A stretch of 64,000 bases of DNA from Portunus trituberculatus (taxonomy: Eukaryota; Arthropoda; Malacostraca; Decapoda; Portunidae): the NCBI RefSeq assembly GCF_017591435.1, contig NC_059303.1, positions 19,283,209 to 19,347,208 on the forward strand. Direction: 5' to 3'. Below the pieces are notes generated by a model. That model had not been told where the DNA came from. It was given only the letters and a program-made list of their open reading frames with translations, and searched no databases. This document shows positions 1-12,337 of the stretch, piece by piece. A program made the translations under genes and the position numbers. How positions within the stretch are numbered: the first letter of the stretch is position 1; the number at the start of each line of letters is the position of its first letter.

Positions 1-418
1 AGGGTTGGTCTCTGTCTCCCAGATCACTATCAGAATCACTACTGGAGTCTTCACTTTCTTTTGTCTCAATAAAAAAAAAAAACTGTCTTCATTTTCATCA
101 CGTCTCAATGTCATTACCGAGTAACACTGACATAACATCACTCGGAGTACCGTTTCCTCCCTCCGGGTCACGGGGGTTGCCAGATGTCGCCTCGAAATGG
201 GAAAAGATGACCTATTGTGTAGGAACATAAGTCTCAAGGCTCAAGCAGGTGAGCGAGAAAAGTTGCCAGATACCTCCACTTGCCCCAAGACCAATAGTGA
301 GGGGGAGAGATTCAAACGTTTAGCACGGAAAAACCATGATTACCGGTACGATCCCCGCCTCTCCGCACGCGACACTACTATCGTACCGATACGATCACCG
401 TACTTTAAGCCTTAAGGG
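1..418 (-). mobile_element. piggyBac-like element, 5' end (continues left of window)
   Basis: The right end abuts a TTAA at 419-422 and reads inward as CCCTTAAGGC followed by a GGTGATCG block, close to the ends of the two piggyBac copies at 15139 and 45574 (CCCTTATRTTCCGG, GGCGATCG). On the minus strand the segment near positions 1-60 encodes a Ser/Asp/Glu-rich stretch like the N-terminus of those copies. The element appears to have inserted at a TTAA inside a Tigger element, because sequence right of the TTAA is Tigger. The other end is outside the window. Confidence 0.6.
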
Positions 419-422
419 TTAA

Positions 423-502
423 ACGAGCAGATGGTAGTAAAAGGAAACCTTCGTTGTTGCGAAATTTCGTTGTGTGAACCTTCGTTAAGCGGGGGTTGTC
501 TG
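423..502 (-). mobile_element. Tigger/pogo family B terminus, split by piggyBac
   Basis: This is the reverse complement of the first ~80 bases of the complete element at 30126-31014 (same AACGAGCAGATGGTAGTAAA and CTTCGTTAAGCGGGGGTTG blocks). It ends at 502 with the TA target dinucleotide at 503-504. The rest lies left of the window beyond the piggyBac insertion. Confidence 0.75.
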
Positions 503-889
<387 letters not shown>

Positions 890-959
890 CACACACACAC
901 ACACACACTTCGGGGGTTGCCTGTATACACACACTTCACACACACACACACACACACAC
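890..959. repeat. CA runs around a 20-bp Tigger-B end remnant
   Basis: Two short CA runs flank TTCGGGGGTTGCCTGTA (near 908-924), which matches the outermost bases of the Tigger B element with an internal gap. It is probably an almost fully deleted Tigger copy inside the microsatellite. Confidence 0.55.
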
Positions 960-1527
960 ATGCTTCAAAATATTGGCCTTGCATTCCACTACCTAGATGA
1001 AGGAATGATGAAGAAGATATTATGTACCTTAATAAGACCCCAGTTAGAATATGCAGCATGTGTCTGGTCACCGCATATGAAGAAAAATGTGAAGAAGGTG
1101 GAAAGGGTACAAAGGCTGGCAACAAGGATGGTACCAGGACTCAGGGAGTTAGACTATGAGGAAAGACTGAGGAAGCTGGGGCTGACCACATTAGAAGAGA
1201 GAAGAACAAGAGGAGACATGATAACTATGTATAAATTGGTGAACAAGATTGACATACTGGATAGAGAGTTGATAAAGGTGACCACAAGTAATCATCTCCG
1301 AGGACATGGAAAAAAGCTAATAAAGGACATCTGTCTAAATGACGTGAGAAAATACAGTTTCCCGCATCGTAGCATTGATAAGTGGAATAAACTGAGCAGT
1401 CATGTCGTTGACGCGGTGTGTGTCAATCAGATGAAAGAGAGATATGACAGGAATGGACAAGGAGACAGGTCACAGAGAGCTTAGCTCGGGCCCTGTAATA
1501 CACAAATAGGTAAATACAAATAGGTAA

Positions 1528-1530
<3 letters not shown>
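960..1530 (+). mobile_element. CR1-clade LINE, 3' terminal fragment
   Basis: Encodes 174 residues matching the C-terminal part of CR1-type reverse transcriptases: a RPQLEYAACVWSPH block, then ERVQRLATRMVPGL and RRTRGDMITMYKL. The same region occurs in the near-complete LINE at 41860-46815. A GCCCTGTAATAC tail runs into AAATAGGTAAATACA repeats and then a CA microsatellite. The fragment is 5' truncated and starts directly at a CA run. The frame is open to the stop at 1482-1484, but without the catalytic domain it is not a functional gene. Confidence 0.85.

Positions 1531-1582
<52 letters not shown>
1531..1582. repeat. (CA)n microsatellite
   Basis: A pure CA run joining the LINE tail (TAGGTAAATACA) to the next SINE. 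Confidence 0.98.
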
Positions 1583-1584
<2 letters not shown>

Positions 1585-1861
1585 GCGTAGTGTAGTGGTT
1601 AGCACGCTCCACTCACAATCGAGAGGCCCGGGTTCGAGTCCCGGTAAGCGGTGAGGCAAATGGGCAAGCCTCTTAATGTGTGGCCCCTGTTCACCTAGCA
1701 GTAAATAGGTACGGGATGTAACTCGAGGGGTTGTGGCCTCGCTTTCCTGGTGTATTGTTTGTTGATGTGGTCTCAGTCCTACCCGAAGATCGGTCTATGA
1801 GCTCTGAGCTCGCTCCGTAATGGGGAAGACTGACTGGGTGACCAGCAGACGACCGAGGTGA

Positions 1862-1866
<5 letters not shown>
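1581..1866 (+). mobile_element. tRNA-derived SINE, family A, copy 2
   Basis: The tRNA-like head ACCGCGTAGTGTAGTGG to GTAAGCGGT has matching acceptor ends, B box GGTTCGAGTCC and a CTCACAA anticodon loop (CAC). The body has the family-A blocks CACCTAGCAGTAAATAGG and GAGCTCTGAGCTCGC and ends in GAATTACACAC. It shares more of its body with copy 3 (38940) than with copy 1. Confidence 0.88.

Positions 1867-1900
<34 letters not shown>
1867..1900. repeat. (CA)n microsatellite after SINE
   Basis: A CA run directly following SINE A copy 2. Confidence 0.95.
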
Positions 1901-1903
<3 letters not shown>

Positions 1904-1976
1904 AATATATTTACATCTATTTATAAAGATTCTATTAATTTGAGATTATAGCATCATTTCAATTAACAAGAAAATT

Positions 1977-2560
1977 TGTTTTATTTTTACGGCGATGCAG
2001 GGGGTGGTAGTGAACTTAGTGTTTGCAACACTGTCGGCTGGCACCACTTTATCTGGTGCAAGATGCGGTGGGTTCGACGAGACTGGATGTGCAACCGGAT
2101 GCAGGTGGATAAGTCATGCGTGATTGGCTCAGAGGTGAGTCAATGGCAGAAGAGTAGTGGAGGGGTGGGAATATATAAGCGGGCCCCTGCTTAGTAAGGT
2201 AGCTGATTCTTCTTTGTTTTCCTCCTGCGCTCTCTCGACGTGCCTCAGTCATGGCTGTGTCTTCTTCTCCGCCCTTCACTCTCATCTTGTGTGACACCTT
2301 GTACTACACTGTATTGTATTATCCCCAGTAAACTGAAGGAGTTGTGCTAAGTGTTTCATGCCTCCTGCCTCTCTGAGCAAGTGTGCCTGAGTCTGGTGAG
2401 TACTCGTGCTTTGCTTTCCCTTGCTAGCCCAAACCTTTGCCGAGGATTATCCTTGTGTTTGTTGCCGTCCCATCCTATGCTGTCCTGGGCTGCCGCTGTG
2501 GTTGAGTGAGTACCTGTCACGGCTGTGGAAGCTGTGTAAGGACGTGAGGGCGGCATAACA
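1977..2560 (+). repeat. Gypsy 5' LTR
   Basis: This segment aligns by eye with the minus-strand LTR at 22209-24725 in both its U3 part (CGGCGATGCAGG, GTGATTGGCTC, TATA box) and its R/U5 part (ACCTTGTACT, CAGTAAACT, CGGCATAACA). It ends in CA just before a probable primer-binding stretch (GTTGTGTCAGAAG) and the gag region. The start TGTT at 1977 is chosen from the alignment with TGTTGCGGCG in the other LTR. It is shorter than that copy by about 1.1 kb after the TATA box. Confidence 0.7.
2168..2182 (+). promoter_or_regulatory. LTR core promoter (TATA box)
   Basis: GGAATATATAAGCGGG is a TATA box in the U3 part of the LTR. An inverted CCAAT motif (GATTGGCTC) and a GTCAAT motif lie about 35-60 bases upstream, in the same arrangement as in the related LTR near 24550-24600. 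Confidence 0.55.
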
Positions 2561-2620
2561 GTTGTGTCAGAAGTTGTGAGATGAAGTTTGGCTAGCGAGG
2601 TTGCCGGGTACATGTGAACA

Positions 2621-3400
2621 ATGGCAGACTCAGGTGTGAGAGGCAGTGAGAGGCCAGAAGACAGTGAGCCAGGTTTGAAAAGGCTGGAAAACTTGGTCGC
2701 TGAGTTGGTACAGGCAATGAGTGAAATGAAACAGGAAACGCGTAAAATTGTGAAACAGGAAATTAGTGAAATGAAACAGGAAACAAGTAAAACTGTGAAA
2801 CAGGAAACAAGTTAAATAAAACGGGAAACGAGTACGGTGGTAGTGCGAATGGACCTGATACGAGGGCAGTCAGGGAAGCAAGACAGTTCACCTTGGAACA
2901 TGGCAAGAGGTTGTGGCAGGACCTGACAGAAGAGTTCAAAGAAGAACTGGTGGCAGTGAGACAACAGTGCGAGGGACACACTGGACGTCGTGTCGAGAGC
3001 AAGGTGGAAGGCCGCCCGTGTCCCATGGTGGTGGACACTGGTGTGGCAAAGACCGTTGTCAGGGAAGAAGTTGTGGCAGTGCAAGATCTCCCTGTGTCAG
3101 ACCGGCAGCTGTGTGGTGTGACTGGCCACTATACGATGCTATGAAGCCCCGTGATGTCTACGATCACGGTGGGTGGCATTGAGGAAAAGTTACCAGTATT
3201 CATGGCCGACATGGAGGAACCCTGTCTGCTGGGGCTGGGTTTTCTGGTTCAGAGTGCAGCGTGTGTGGACCTCGGAAGGATGCAGATGCAGGTACGAGGG
3301 GAAACAGTTCCGCTGATCCTTGAGGATGCTGCTGAACAGGTGGAGAGCCCTGTGACGAGTTCAGATGTCGAGGACAAGAGGCTGGAGCTGCACTGCTGAG
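2621..3400 (+). pseudogene. Gypsy gag-protease region, broken
   Basis: ATG at 2621 opens a 64-residue frame with repeated EMKQET/KQE units (coiled-coil-like, gag N-terminus), ended by a stop at 2813. Further right, another frame contains VDTGVAKTVV, the retropepsin active-site motif D-T-G with the usual Ala changed to Val, followed by a stop near 3142 and a restart at 3151. Stops and frame changes separate all pieces, so no gag or protease can be made. Order and spacing fit a Gypsy pol upstream of the reverse transcriptase. Confidence 0.7.
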
Positions 3401-3402
3401 TC

Positions 3403-4905
3403 GTGAGGAAAGGTGAGGTTGCAGACGCCACTGTGACAGCCCATGGACGGCAGGCAGCGGCAAGTAGCGGCGGTCGTGAGGTGGACAGAGGTGCGGGTGA
3501 AGTGAGCTCCATGCTACCTCCACACGTGGTGGACTTGGAGGTACGTAGTTCCACCAAGCTGACTCCCGAGCAGGTGGTGAAGTTGGAGAAGCTGCTAATG
3601 GAGCACGAGGACGTGTTCAACCTTGGCTGCACGTTGTTGGTCCGGCACTCCATCAATACCGCAGACTGTCCGCCGATAAAGCAGCCACATCGCCATGTCC
3701 CACTGGACAAGAGAGAAGAGATGCAGCGCAAGGTAGAGGAGATGGCTGCACAGGGGTTAGTGGAGCACTCTGACAACCCGTGGTCGTCGCCGGTAGTCCT
3801 GGTAAACAAGAAGGATGGCACCAAGCGCCTCTGCGTAGATTACAGGACGCTGAATAACGTCACGGTAAAGGACTTCTATACCCTGCCCAGGATAGACAAC
3901 ACCCTGGACACTGGCTGGTGTTAAGTGGTTGTCCACCTTGGATCTTAAGTCGAAGTACCACCAGGTGATGATGGCAGAGGCAGACAAGCAGAAAACGGCG
4001 TTCTCCTTTGGGTAGGGATTGTGGCAGTTTTGGGTGATGCCGTTCAGGTTGTGCAACGCCCATGGATGTTTCGAGCGGCTCGTGGAGGTGCTAGCTGAGT
4101 TGCAGTGGAAGGCAGCTTTAGTGTACCTGGATGACGTTCTGGTGTTCGCAAGGCATTTGAGGAGGAGCTGCAACATCTGGAAGTAGTTCTGGGCCATCTG
4201 TGGGAGGTGAACCTGAAGCTGAACCCGAAGAAATGCACCTTCTTCCAGCATGAAGTGCCGTTCCTGGGGCATGCTGTGGGGCGAGGTGGAGTGCGCACGG
4301 ACCCTAACAAGGTGTCGGCAGTGGTGGATTGGCCAGTCCCGACGTCGGTGGTGAGCTTGAGAAGCTTCTTTGGCCTGTGCAGCTACTACTGCAGGTTCAT
4401 GGAAGGTTTTGCCACCCTTGCTGCTCCCCTGTATCAGCTGACAAAGAAGAATGCCACGTTTAGTGGTCTGAAGGTGGTGATGATAAGTCCTCCGGTGCTG
4501 CCCTTCCCTGATCCTGGCCTCCCCCTTCATCCTTGACACTGACTCAAGCGCAGAGGGCCTTGGAGCAGTGTTGTCTCAGGTGAAGGAAGGTAAGGAGTAT
4601 GTACTAGCCTATTACAGCTCCAAGGTCAGCAGGCCTGAGCAGAATTGCCGCGTCACCAGGAAGGAGTTGCTGGCTATAGTGAGAAGTTTGGCCCACTTCC
4701 ACTCGTACCTGTATGGAGCTGAGTTTGTCATCAGGACCGACCATGTGGCGTTGCAATGGTTGAAGACTGAAGAATCCAGAAGGACAGCTGCGGAGGTGGA
4801 TAAGTTATTTGGAGGGTTACAACTACCAAGTGGTGCATCGCCCTGGACGTAACCATGGCAATGCAGACAGTTTGAGTCGCCAGCCATGTAACGTGGGATG
4901 CTCAC
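3403..4905 (+). pseudogene. Gypsy reverse transcriptase-RNase H, frameshifted
   Basis: Reading in order across several frames gives the Ty3/Gypsy [45 protein letters not shown], then VYLDDVLVFA with the YLDD catalytic box intact, LKLNPKKC and FLGHAV. RNase H follows with YYSSKVSRPEQN, RKELLAIV and IRTDHVALQWL. Stops or frameshifts occur near 3922, 4014, 4150, 4536 and 4850. The parallel minus-strand copy at 8973-10187 gives the same protein with fewer breaks. Confidence 0.85.
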
Positions 4906-5027
4906 ACTGTTTGCACCGAGAGAAAGTCAGTTGTCAGCAGATACGGGGTGGAAGGCGGACCAAGTGAGACCAGCCAGCAGTGGAAAGACACCCAGCATGC
5001 TGACCCTGACATTCCCCCGGTGTTGAG

Positions 5028-6383
5028 GTGGATGGAGGAGGGCGAGTAGCTGCGTTGGGAGGAATTGTAGCCAGAGAGTCCTGTTACCAAGACCTTGGTG
5101 GAGCAGTGGGAGAAGCTGCGTGTACAGGATGGCATGTTGCAGAGCAGAGGGGCTGGGAGGATGCAGTGACACACGAACGCTCATGGCTGCTGGTAGTTCC
5201 TCTCTCCCTGCAAGCCAAGCTGCTGAAGGAAGCTCATGCTGGCGTCTCTGGTGGGCACCTGGGACGCAAGAAGATGCTGTGCTGTCTGCGCCATCGCCTC
5301 TACTGGATCGGCATGAGACGGGATGTCGAGGAGTGGTGCAAGCTGTGCCACATTCTTTGCACCGCCAAGAAGAGATCGACGCACCGCACCCGAGCACCGC
5401 TGCAGTTGTACCAATCCGGTGCACCCATGAAGAAGGTAGTGGTAGATATCGTAGGGCCACTGCCGTGTACGCCCCAGGGTAACTGCCACATCCTGGTGGC
5501 CATGGACTACTTCTCCAAGTGGCCAGAGGCGTATGGGATTCCAGACCATAAGGCAGAAACCGTAGCTGGAGTACTGGTAAGAGAGTTTTTCACCAGGTTT
5601 GGCATTCCAGGAAAACTGCACTCAGACCTGGGCTGGGAGTTCCAGTTGAAGGTGATCCGACAGTGCTGTGAGCTGCTGGGGACCCACCAGACGCGCACCA
5701 CCCCGCTCCACCCCCAGAGTGACGTCATGGTGGAGCACTTTAACAGGACGCTGGCGGAAGAACTGGCCAAGTACTGTAGCTCTGACCAGCAAGATTGGGA
5801 CCTGTGGCTGCCGTTTACCCTGATGGAATACCGGTCTGCACCACAGGAAGCCACAGGTTATACTCCTGCCCGAATAATGTTTGGCCGAGAGATGTGGCTG
5901 CCTCTGGACCTGGCCACTGGACGACCACCTGGGGAAGAGCTACTACAAACGGCGCCTGAGTTCACAGCAGCGTTGCAACATCAGATGGAGGCCATGCGGG
6001 GACAGGTGTCGAACAATCTTTGTCTCGCGGGGCAAGCCATGACCCACTGGTACCAGATGCGCGCCAGGGATGCCCAGTACGCGGTGGGGGACCGTGGCTG
6101 GAGGTACAATCCCTACAAGAAACGAGGCACCTCTCCGAAGCTGCAGAGCTACTGGGAACATGGGAAGGTCCGCACACCATTCTGCAATGACTCGCAGCCA
6201 TCACCTACAAGCTGGGCGATGGCACAAGTAGGTGGCAGTGCATTGTCCACGTTGACTGCCTGTGGGCTGCTGTGGAGGAAAGACACTCCACAACATTGTT
6301 TATATCACCATCACCTATCACCACACTGTCGCTCCTCACCTCGTTGTCTGGCGACGAAGGTGGTCCCTGCTGGCCCCACGTGA
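5028..6383 (+). pseudogene. Gypsy integrase, open frame but 5' part lost
   Basis: A 451-residue open frame. It holds the zinc-binding N-domain (GGHLGRKKMLCCLRHRLY to CKLCHILC, His and Cys pairs present), then the DDE core: first Asp in VVVDIVGPL, second in LHSDLGWEF, Glu in MVEHFNRTL, all retained. Family-typical QGREF is changed to LGWEF. The C-terminal domain (YAVGDRGWRYNP, KLQSYWE) follows, and homology to the other copy stops near 6283. Because the frame upstream is broken it could only be expressed alone. It is one arm of the tail-to-tail inverted pair. Confidence 0.85.
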
Positions 6384-6389
6384 AGCATC
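6284..6389. other. Spacer at centre of Gypsy inverted pair
   Basis: About 106 bases without a partner between the two oppositely oriented integrase ends. On the minus strand it continues the integrase frame of the right copy in-frame, so it probably belongs to that copy, the left one being truncated here. Confidence 0.55.
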
Positions 6390-7741
6390 CTACCTCCACA
6401 GCAGCCCACAGGCGGTCAACATGGACGATGCGTGACCGCCTACTTGTGCCATCGCCCAGCTTGTAGGTGACGGCCGACAGTCGTTGCAGAATTGTGTACG
6501 GACCTTCCCAGTAGCTCTGCAGCTTCGGAGCGAGGCCTCGTTTCTTACGGGGATTATATAGCCAAACTCGATCCCCTACCGCATACTGGGCGTCTAGGGC
6601 GTGAACCTGGTGCCAACGGGCCATAGCTTGCCCTGCGAGGCAAAGATTACTCGACACCTGTTGCCGCATGACCTCCATCCGCTGTTGCAGCGCCGCTACA
6701 AACTCAGGCGCCGTTGGTGGTAGCTCTACCCCAGGCGGTCGTCCAGTAGCCAGGTCCAGAGACAGCCGCATCTCTCGGCCAAACATAATCCGGGTGGGAG
6801 TGTAACCTGTGGCTTCCTGCTGCGCAGACCAGTATGCCATTAGGGTAAACGGCAGCCACAGGTCCCAATCTTGCTGGTCAGAGCTGCAATACTTGGCCAG
6901 TTCTTCCGCCAACGTCCTGTTAAAGCGTTCCACCATGCCGTCACTCTGGGGGTGGAGCGGGGTGGTACGTGCGCGTCTGGTGGATCCCCAGCAGCTCACA
7001 GCATTGTTGGAACACCCTCGACTGGAACTCCTGGCCCTGATCCGAGTGCAGCTCTCCTGGAATGCCAAACCTGGTGAAAAATTTTCTTACCAGTACTCCA
7101 GCTACGGTTTCCGCCTCGTGATCTGGAATCCCATACGCCTCTGGGCACTTGGAGAAGTAGTCCATGGCCACCAGGATGTAGCGGTTACCTCAAGGCATAC
7201 ACGGCAGTGGCCCCGCAATATCCACCGCCACCCTCTCCATAGGTGAACCAGACTGGAACAACTGCAGCGGTGCGTGGGTGCGGTGTGGCGGTCCCTTCTT
7301 GGCGGCGCAAATGCGGCACAGCTGGCACCACTCCTTCACATCACGCCTCATGCCGATCAAGTAGAGGCATTGGCGCAAATGGCACAGCATCTTCTTGCGT
7401 CCCAGGTGCCCACCAGAGACGCCAGCATGAGCTTCCTCCAGCAACTCGGCTCGCAGGAACAGCCACGAACGTTCTTGCGTCGCTGTATCCTCCCAGCTCC
7501 TTTGCAACACGCCGTCCTGTACACGCAGCTTCTCCCACTGTTCCACCAAGGCCTTGGTGGCCGGACTTTCTGGTGACAGTTCCTCCTTGCTTGGTTGCTC
7601 ACCCTTCTCCATCCACCTCAACATCGGAGCAATGTCAGGGTTGGCATGCTGGGCGTCTTTCCACCGCTGGCTGGTCTCACCTGGTCCACCTTCCACTCGT
7701 ATCTTCTGACAACTAACTTCCTCTCGTCGCGAGCAGTGCAA
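6390..7741 (-). pseudogene. Gypsy integrase, minus-strand copy
   Basis: Two frames together encode the integrase: HREE near 7735, LRWMEKGEQPSKEEL linker, zinc domain GGHLGRKKMLCHLRQCLY with CQLCRICAAKKG, first catalytic Asp in VAVDIAGPL, then (after an in-frame stop near 7190) MDYFSKCPEAYG, LHSDQGQEF, and QSDGMVERFNRTL with the catalytic Glu, then the C-terminal VGDRVWLYNPRKK domain. A frameshift in the TYHPAPPPE/RTTPLHP region near 6965 separates the Asp and Glu halves. Confidence 0.85.
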
Positions 7742-7742
7742 G

Positions 7743-8863
<1,121 letters not shown>

Positions 8864-8972
8864 AGTGCAAGCATCCCACTTCTCATGGCCGGCGACTCAG
8901 ACTGTCCGCGTTGCCATGGTTACGTCCCGGGCGGTGCACCACTCGGTAATTATACTCCTCCAAGTAGCTCAG

Positions 8973-10187
8973 CTACCTCCACAGTTGTCCTTCCGTGTTC
9001 TTCAGAGTCTTTAGCCACCTCAGCGCCACATGGTCGGTCCTTATAACAAACTCAGCTCCGCAGTAGTTCTGCTCAGGCTTGCTGAACTTGCCACTGTAAT
9101 AGGCTAGCACATACTTCTTACCTTCCTTTACTTGAGACAGTACTGCTCCAAGGCCCTCGGCGCTCGCGTCAGTATCGAGAATGAAGGGAAGGCCGGGAAC
9201 AGGGAAAGGCAATACCGGAGCACTTATCATCGCCGCCTTCAAACCATCAAACGCGTCCTGGCAAGCTTCTTCCCAGGTGAAACGAGCATTCTTCTTTGTC
9301 AGCTGATGCAGGGGAGCAGCAAGGGCGGCAAAGCCTTCCATGAACCTGCGGTAGTAACTGCACAGGCCAAGGAAGCTTCTCACGCTCGCCACCGACGTCG
9401 GGACTTTGTTTGGGTCCATGCGCACTCCGCCTCGTTCCACGACATGTCCCAGGAACGGCAATTCATGCTGGAAGAAAATACATTTCTTCGGGTTCAGCTT
9501 TAGGTTCGCCTCCCGCAGACTGGCCAGCACCACCTCCAGACGTTGCAGCTCCTTCTCAAACGTCCTTGCGAACACCAGAACGTCGTCCTTCCACTGCAAC
9601 TCAGCTAGCACCTTCTCCATGAGCCGCTCGAAACATCCTGGGGCATTGCACAACCTGAATGGCATCATGCGGAACTGCCACAATCCCTGCCCAAAGGAGA
9701 ACGCCGTTTTCTGCTTGTCTGCCTCTGCCATCATCACCTGGTGGTACCCTGACTTCAGATCCAAGGTGAACAACCACTGAACACCAACCAAAGCGTCCAG
9801 GGTGTCATCTATCCTGGGCAGGGGATAGGAATCCTTTGCCGTGACGTCATTCAGCGCCCTGTAATCTACACAGAAGCGTTTGGTGCCGTCCTTCTTGTTT
9901 ACCAGCGGCGACGACCATGGGCTGTCAGAGCGCTCCACTAACCCCTGCGCAGCCATCTCCTCCACCATGCGCTGCATCTCTTCTCTCTTGGCCAGCGGGA
10001 CACGGCGATGTGGCTGCTTTATTGGTGAACTGTCTGCCGTGTTGATGGAGTACTGTACTAAAGACGTGCAGCCAAGGTCTTGGGCATCTCGGCTGAAGAT
10101 GTCCTCGTGCTCCATCAGCAGTTTCTCCAGCTTTACCACCTGTTCAGGAGTCAGCTTGGTAGCGCTACGTACCGCCAAATCCACCAC
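8973..10187 (-). pseudogene. Gypsy reverse transcriptase-RNase H with catalytic-box deletion
   Basis: A 404-residue frame covers the RT from [14 protein letters not shown] through RFCVDYRALND, LFTLDLKSGYHQV, FRMMPFRLCNAPGCF, to RNase H (FILDTDASAEGLGAVL). Compared with the + copy, 18 bases are missing before DDVLVFA, so the YL of the YLDD catalytic box and four preceding residues are absent. A second in-frame gap removes the RKELLA segment of RNase H, including its catalytic Glu. The protein would be inactive although the frame stays open. Confidence 0.88.
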
Positions 10188-10198
10188 GTGTGTAGGTT

Positions 10199-10678
10199 AT
10201 TGTGTTTACAATTACTTTACCTTCTTCCGAGATAGCACTGATGTCGTTCTGTAACACACTGAGGATGTCGTCTCTGGATGAAGGTGGATGTGCTGCTTCA
10301 CCAGGGGAGGACACAGATGTTGTTGTGGGAGGCAGGACAGCAGGTGTTGTGGAGGAGAGGCCAGTTAAGTTGGAGTCGCCCTGCACTCAATCCCTTGGGT
10401 TGGGATATTGGCCGTGTTTCCTTGTGCTGATCATGATGATGAATGTAGAGATATACTGGACAGGAGAGTGTTGGTAGAAGGTCGTGGAGAATAGAGACCT
10501 GGTAAGTCCAGTATAAAGGGGTAGAGCCGTTTGTTTTGGTCAGCGGTGGAGATTATTGGAATCTCAGGCACATGGGTGGGAGTCGGCATTTAATGATGTT
10601 GTGTATGGCGATCCACGATGGTTTACATCATTGTAGCACTTTCTTGGTTGAGAGTCATACCTGAAGAGCCACTGTGTA
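10199..10678 (-). other. Unidentified retroelement-like segment
   Basis: On the minus strand a 73-codon frame (10386 to 10165) runs from unique Ser/Pro/Thr-rich sequence (SSPGEAAHPPSS) through DDILSVLQNDISAISEEG into the Gypsy copy. It resembles the start of a gag or ORF1 protein, but I cannot name the family. The remaining bases to 10678 have no recognised feature. Confidence 0.3.
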
Positions 10679-11340
10679 TTATAGGCTGGGCATTGCTACA
10701 ATCGTGCAGGTAGTAGGAGGGACTAAATGTTGGAGGGGCGAGAAAAACTGGCGGAGACGCCTCAGAACGCCTAACTTCATAGAAGCTGTTTTAGCAAGAG
10801 ATGAGATGTGAAGTTTCCAGTTAAGATTATGAGTAAAGGACAGACCAAGGATATTCAGTGCAGAAGAGGGAGACAGTTGAGTGTCATTGAAGAAGAAGGG
10901 ATAGTTGTCTGGAAGGTTGTGTCGAGTTGATAGATGGAGGAATTGAGTTTTTAAGGCTTTGAAAACTATGTAAGATTTCCACTGTCCCAATCAGAAATCT
11001 TAGAAAGATCGGAAGTCAGGTGTTCTGTGGTATCCCTGCGTGATCTGTTGACTTCCTGAAGGTTTGGTCGTCTCTGAAAGGACGTGGAAAGATGTAGGGT
11101 GGTATCATCAGCGTAGGAATGGATAGGGCAAGGAATTTGGTTAAGAAGGTCATTAATGAATAATATAAAGAGAGTAGGTGACAGGACAGAACCCTGAGAA
11201 ACACCACGATTAGTAGATTTAGAAGAACAGTGGCCATCTACCACAATAGCAATAGAATGGTCGTAAAGGAAACTTGAGATAAAGTTGCAGAGAGAAGGAT
11301 AGAAGCCGTAGGAGGGCAGTTTTGAAATCAAAGCTTACTA
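10679..11340 (-). pseudogene. LINE reverse transcriptase fragment (jockey/CR1-like)
   Basis: Two adjoining frames encode LPSYGFYPSLCNFISSFL, GVSQGSVLSPTLFILFINDL, HSYADDTTLH (YADD catalytic box), then [17 protein letters not shown] and [17 protein letters not shown]. The frame changes near 10980. The 5' part (endonuclease and fingers) is missing, with truncation near 11340, and the 3' end breaks off after FFSPLQHL. Confidence 0.8.
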
Positions 11341-11476
11341 CAGAGAGTTTCAGTCCCCTGCACAACTTGGCAAAGGAAAAGGCTGTCTCTCTGAGCCAAG
11401 AGTCCTATCTGGCCTCCCTGAGTCCCTTGACTAAGAGATATTCACAACACCCTTGAACATATTCCATTTGGGAGTA

Positions 11477-12337
11477 CAGGTAACTCTCGATTTACATGAT
11501 AGATGCGTTCCAAGAGGCATCGTGTATATCAAAATTCGCGTAAAATAAACTTGTAATTCTCATAAGAAACAATAGATAATACGGGGAATGCGGGATGTGG
11601 TTAAAAAAAAATCGTACAAAATACTAAATTTATTTGGCTAAATTAACTTGTTTTTATTATTTACCATTCTAAATACTAGAAGTGTATCTAAAGTAAAGGG
11701 AAAAGCAAAAAATAATAAGAGAAAGCAAAAAATTCTAAGAAAAACAGCAAAACAAAGAATACATAAACACAACACTCACTGCGTCACTGCCTTCACCACT
11801 CACACCACAGTCAGTCACCATCTCCCTCTGAGCTTTTCCACTTTATCAAAAATCCACTTATCAAAAATAACCCCACAGTATAAAAGTAAACACTAGTAAA
11901 AAAAAATAAACGCAGGACACCAATGTCTTACTTCACCCCTCACAAGCACACGCCGTTGCTGTCCACAGTTGCTGTCCTAGTCAAGGACATCATCCACCTG
12001 CGCTTCCTCTGCTTCCTCCGCTTCCACGGGATCATCCACATCCTTGATCTTTTGGTACTACATCTTCCACTGGTGTTTTCTTGAAAAACTGCAGCATGGT
12101 GGTTTGGTGCTTTTTCTTGGAAAATTCTTTTTGCATCACTGTGTAGCAGTGGCACGAAGTTTGAAATTGCGTCTGGCGCTCAGTTTGAAAATACAGTTGG
12201 GCCAAATCACATATAAGCAAACCGATCGCGTAAATTTATTTATTTATTTATTTATTTTATTTTATTTTTTTTTTCGGGGGCGGTCGCGTATTAACAAAAA
12301 CGCGTAAATTAAACACACGTAAATCAAGAGTTACCTG
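11477..12337 (-). mobile_element. Tigger/pogo-like element, family A, complete ends
   Basis: The terminal inverted repeats CAGGTAACTCTCGATTTAC and its near-complement ending in GAGTTACCTG match at 18 of 20 positions and are flanked by TA. Within the 861 bp, the minus strand near 12032-12155 shows an AVFQENTSGRC / FKKTPVEDV tail in shifted frames, like the acidic C-terminus of Tigger-type transposases. No intact transposase remains. Confidence 0.88.

Noticed and set aside
5028..6383. Functional domesticated integrase because the frame is open
   Set aside because: The family LHSDQGREF context is altered, the end merges with unrelated spacer, no start or promoter is evident, and the parallel copy is broken.
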